Origin: Prosopocoilus inquinatus
Taxonomy: Eukaryota; Arthropoda; Insecta; Coleoptera; Lucanidae
Direction: 5' to 3'
Assembly: GCA_036172665.1 (NCBI GenBank)
Contig: CM069870.1
Coordinates: 62,558,212-62,622,211 of the forward strand
DNA: 64,000 bases
Shown here: in pieces, positions 60,901-64,000 of the stretch
Numbering within the stretch: position 1 is the stretch's first letter
How the letters are laid out: every line of letters starts with the position of its first letter
Program-made: the position numbers and the translations under genes
Notes under the pieces: model-generated
What the model was told of the DNA's origin: nothing
What the model saw: only the letters and a program-made list of their open reading frames with translations
Database searches by the model: none

Positions 60901-61949
60901 TCTTATGTACGCTTGTTATTTCAACGAAAAGACTAAATTGTGTTCACAATCGACATTTCAAATCATTGGTTATCTTAAAGTCAGCGCTCACTCGATTAGG
61001 TCTCCATACTGTTCTTTACATTCTTTACTTCGACAGGAGGTACGGTCAGTTTTGGCTTTATTAATTTGCAACTCGCTTGGAGCGAGTTAGTCGTCTTGTG
61101 CTGTCCCCAGCGCCTAATTGGTGGTAGTAGAGGGTTCTGCCCCAAATTTTCGCGTCGTATTCGCTTAAAGGACGGTACATACTTTGGCTGGGTTGGTATA
61201 CGACATTGGTCGATTTAGTTTTTGCGTGGCTTTGGAGGACTGAAGCTCACGAATTGTCTCAGTCTTGTCCTCGACGCGGCGTTCAGGAGAGGTACATTTG
61301 CGACTGTTGCTCTATTTTCCGTGCAAATTATTATCGTTGCACTTTTCGGTCTTTATAAACTTTTACTGTGAAGTACGACTCATCTTTACTTGGTGATTTA
61401 TTTTTGCATACGACTATATTTGATTTAGGTCCTTGCTTGACAAGCGAGTTTTTATGGTGCCTGTGACGATCCGCCTGGAGGGGGAGGGGAAGTAGAGTAG
61501 GGGAAATGCGTACCCGGCTTTCTTCCAAGTGTATTACCTACATGGTGGTCAGCCAATAAAAGTTAGTTCTGAGTCGACTGATTTCAGAGCCGCCGGCGGC
61601 TTCAATGGGATGCTAGCAGGATTCTTTAAACCAAACGCCAATCGCGGGAAAAATTAGGAAAAACGCGAATCGTTCAAAATATTTCACAGTTTATTTGCTT
61701 TTAAATTATCAGCTAACAATGAAATTAACACAACAACAATAAAATGAACGCAAAATTGAATCACAGGAATTTGCTTAAACAAAATAATAAAAACAACAGT
61801 CACCGCAAAATAATAAACGCCAATAAATTAATGCAACATGCCCAGAGGTGAGTGTAATTCAGGCAGTGTAAAACAAAACGCGGCGCTAAGCCTCAAAGTC
61901 AATATATAATAGAATTCATTTGGAATACGGAACTGATGCTTGAAAGTGC
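57935..61949. other. Intergenic DNA, nothing recognised
   Basis: No gene, RNA gene or well-bounded element was recognised in these 4 kb. Composition varies, with GC-richer patches at 59400-59630 and 61080-61640. The open frames there (59373-59630, 60905-61090, 61331-61528) have no recognisable similarity. Confidence 0.4.
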
Positions 61950-62420
61950 ACTCAAACCTCCGGATTCGATATTTCAGATCTGAATATAGATGGAGAATTG
62001 CTACATGGAATGTTAGGGGATTGAATGGGAAAGAAGCAGAAATTACACAAGAATTCGAAGAAACAGATCTTAAAATACTGGCCCTCGCGGAAACTAAAAA
62101 GAAGGGAAATAAAGATATAGAACTGAAGAATGGACATTTAATGATATTAAGTGGGGTTAAACTACAAGATAGAGCACAAGCAGGAGTCGGTTGTATTTTA
62201 GAAAAGAGCGTAAGAAAATACTTGAAGAGTTGGGATTTCATTTCAGAAAGAATTTTAAGAATAGAACTTGAGCACGAAGATGAAGGCAAAATCAACTTTA
62301 TAATATTATACGGCCCCGATGAAAATGAAAAGACAGTAAATAAAGAAAAAATTTGGTCAACCGCTGCAAACACAATTGAAAATATTCACGGAAAAACTAT
62401 TGTTTTGGGAGACCTAAACG

Positions 62421-62453
<33 letters not shown>

Positions 62454-63391
62454 AGTAGGTAAAAAAAAATCGGGAAACGGGAGAAGTATTAGGAAGGTAT
62501 AACGAAGATATCAAAAACAACAATGGGAAAAGAATAATAGATTTTTGTATACAGAACAATTTGATAGTATTGAATACTTTCTTTGAACACAAAAACATAC
62601 AAGAAATTACAAGAGAGTTGAAAAGCCGAAATGAAAGATCCATTATTGACTATATCCTAATAAATAGAGAAAATAGAAAATGTATCAAAGACGTAAGAGT
62701 CAGAAGAGGTGCTGAGATAAATAGTGATCATTTCCTACTAATGGCTGAAACAAACATAGGAAAATTTGATAGTAAATTAAATATGAACAAAAAAGGAAGA
62801 GCACGTATGGTGACAGTACCTATCAAAGAATCTATAAGAACATACAAACTAGCAGAAGAAGAAGTTGCACAACAATTCACCCAAAGAATGGAAGAAATGA
62901 TTGCGGAAAGAGGTACAAATGGAATGAGCTTAGAAGAATTGTGGCAATATTTTAAAACAGCTGTTATTGAATCTGCAAAACAAGTTTGTGGAGTTGCTAA
63001 GGTAAATAAAAATAAGAAAGAAACGCCTTGGTGGAGTGAGGATATAAAAAAGGAAGTTAAGTTGAAAAAACAGAAATGGAAACGTTATTTAGCTATAAAA
63101 ACAGAAGACAGTTATAATGAATACAAAGAGCAGAGAAACAGAGTGAAAGTAATAGTAAAGGAAGCAAAGGAAAAATTATGGGAAGACTTCGGAAAGAAAA
63201 TGGACGAAGACACACACGAATCAGAAATTATTTTACAAGATCCTAAAAAATGTGCGAACCGAAAGAAAACAGCAAAAAGTACAACAAATGAAAGACAGAA
63301 ATGGTGTGATACTGACAGATGGCCACAAAATTTTGGAAAATTGGAAACAGTGCTTTCAAGATCTTTTGTGCCCACAGACAGGAAATGGTGA
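61940..63391 (+). pseudogene. APE-type endonuclease and linker of the RTE-like element
   Basis: WRIATWNVRGLNGKE (about 61990), DLKILALAETKKKG (catalytic Glu), AGVGCILEKS, FIILYGPDENE and IVLGDLNGK lead to the microsatellite at 62419-62451. The frame resumes with RIIDFCIQNNLIVLNTFFEH, ERSIIDYILINRENRK and NSDHFLLMAE (the SDH motif). A lysine-rich linker (KKETPWWSEDIKKEVKLKKQ) leads toward the RT. The frame stops at 63389-63391. Confidence 0.85.
62419..62451 (+). repeat. GTAA microsatellite inside the endonuclease frame
   Basis: About eight GTAA units directly follow GACCTAAACG (GDLNG), ending in GAGTAGG. The repeat introduces a stop (TAA) and shifts the frame. It probably grew from a GTAA-like codon pair at this point. 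Confidence 0.85.
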
Positions 63392-64000
63392 CTATACATA
63401 CCCCATCAACGAGATGATACAAAATTTAGAACCAGAACAGAAAATCGAATTAGAAGAAGTGATAGACGCAATAAAAAGATTAAAGAAAGGAAAAGCGGCT
63501 GGACATCACCAAATAACAGCGGAAATGTTAAAAAATATGGGAGATAAAGGCCTGAACCTGCTCATAGAAATATACAATGTAGCATGGGACCAAGGAATGG
63601 TACCGAAGGACTGGGAAATTGGAATTATTATGCCAGTGTATAAAAAAGGAGATAAAACAGATTGTAAAAATTACAGAGGTATCTCGCTATTAAGTGCGGC
63701 ATCCAAAGTATACGAAAGAATTTTGGAAAAAAGGTTAAGGAAAGTGCTAGAACCACAACTAGAAGAACCGCAATGTGGATTCAGGAAAGGAAGAGGTATT
63801 CATGACCACATATTCACAATAAAGCAGCTAATCGAAAGAGCAGGAAGAACGAGGCGAAAATTTCTCATGGGCTTTATAGATTTGGAAAAAGCTTTTGACA
63901 GAATACAGAGAGAAACAGTAAATAAGAGTCCAGCTGAAAGAAAAATAGGCATCAAACTAAGAAAAGGAATAATGAGCCTGTATACAAACACCAGGAACAA
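63392..64000 (+). pseudogene. Reverse transcriptase of the RTE-like element (partial)
   Basis: In a shifted frame the RT begins: EEVIDAIKRLKKGKAAGHHQ, AWDQGMVPKDWEIGIIMPVY, KKGDKTDCKNYRGISLLSAA, QCGFRKGRGIHDHIFTIKQL and FLMGFIDLEKAFDRIQRETV (motif A, about 63866-63925). Motif C would lie beyond 64000. The frame is open to the window end. Confidence 0.88.

Larger units (their letters stand above)
61950..64000 (+). mobile_element. RTE-like non-LTR retrotransposon, runs off the window end
   Basis: Endonuclease, linker and reverse transcriptase follow in order on the plus strand, in three frames. The RT resembles the fragment in the kinase intron (17925-20105), so both belong to one family or close families. 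It is interrupted by a GTAA microsatellite and by a frameshift near 63390. The 3' part lies beyond the window. Confidence 0.85.

Overview
This window reads as AT-rich nuclear DNA from an insect, possibly a beetle (the order is a weak guess). The evidence is split genes whose spliced proteins match animal families, many introns of only 53-71 bases next to others of 2-7 kb, and a dense population of eukaryotic transposable elements (non-LTR retrotransposons, mariner, hAT, a Penelope-like element, many fold-back MITEs). Nothing bacterial, viral or organellar was recognised.

Two complete protein-coding genes can be assembled by hand, both on the minus strand. (1) A GRK4/5/6-type G protein-coupled receptor kinase (the Gprk2 type of flies) spans 28940 down to 15511 in eight coding exons. 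All splice phases agree and give about 583 residues: N-terminal receptor-binding helix, RGS-homology domain, AGC kinase domain and basic tail. (2) A six-exon gene spans 48369 down to 36104 and gives a 507-residue protein whose last third resembles the C-terminal domain of mitochondria-eating protein (MIEAP/SPATA18). A third, partial gene is suggested by one exon at 9220..9052 (minus strand): a signal peptide followed by the start of a possible SRCR domain; the rest was not found here.

Layout. 1-2.1 kb: empty AT-rich DNA. 2.1-5.2 kb: five adjacent inverted-repeat elements. 5.3-8.4 kb: a decayed endonuclease/RT non-LTR retrotransposon. 9.0-9.2 kb: the candidate secreted-protein exon. 10.1-11.1 kb: a tandem duplication with a 21-base minisatellite. 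15.5-28.9 kb: the receptor kinase, with an RTE-like retrotransposon carrying nested insertions in its third intron and several MITEs in its second. 29-36 kb: intergenic, with a pyrimidine-rich block, a purine-rich block and a 1.2-kb complex tandem repeat. 36.1-48.4 kb: the MIEAP-like gene, whose introns hold a long-TIR element, a deleted mariner, a MITE, a truncated non-LTR element and a 1.45-kb hAT element with an 8-base target duplication. 48.4-61.9 kb: gene-poor, with a second copy of the hAT body, a pair of direct repeats and a Penelope-like remnant between inverted arms. 61.95-64 kb: a second RTE-like element running off the end.

The two complete genes show no functional link; they are neighbours on one strand separated by about 7 kb of repeats. 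The most interesting leads are the Penelope-like element, whose inverted arms carry hammerhead-ribozyme-like cores, the insect MIEAP-like gene, and the nested insertions in the kinase intron. All gene models come from reading splice sites and protein similarity by eye; no database search was run.
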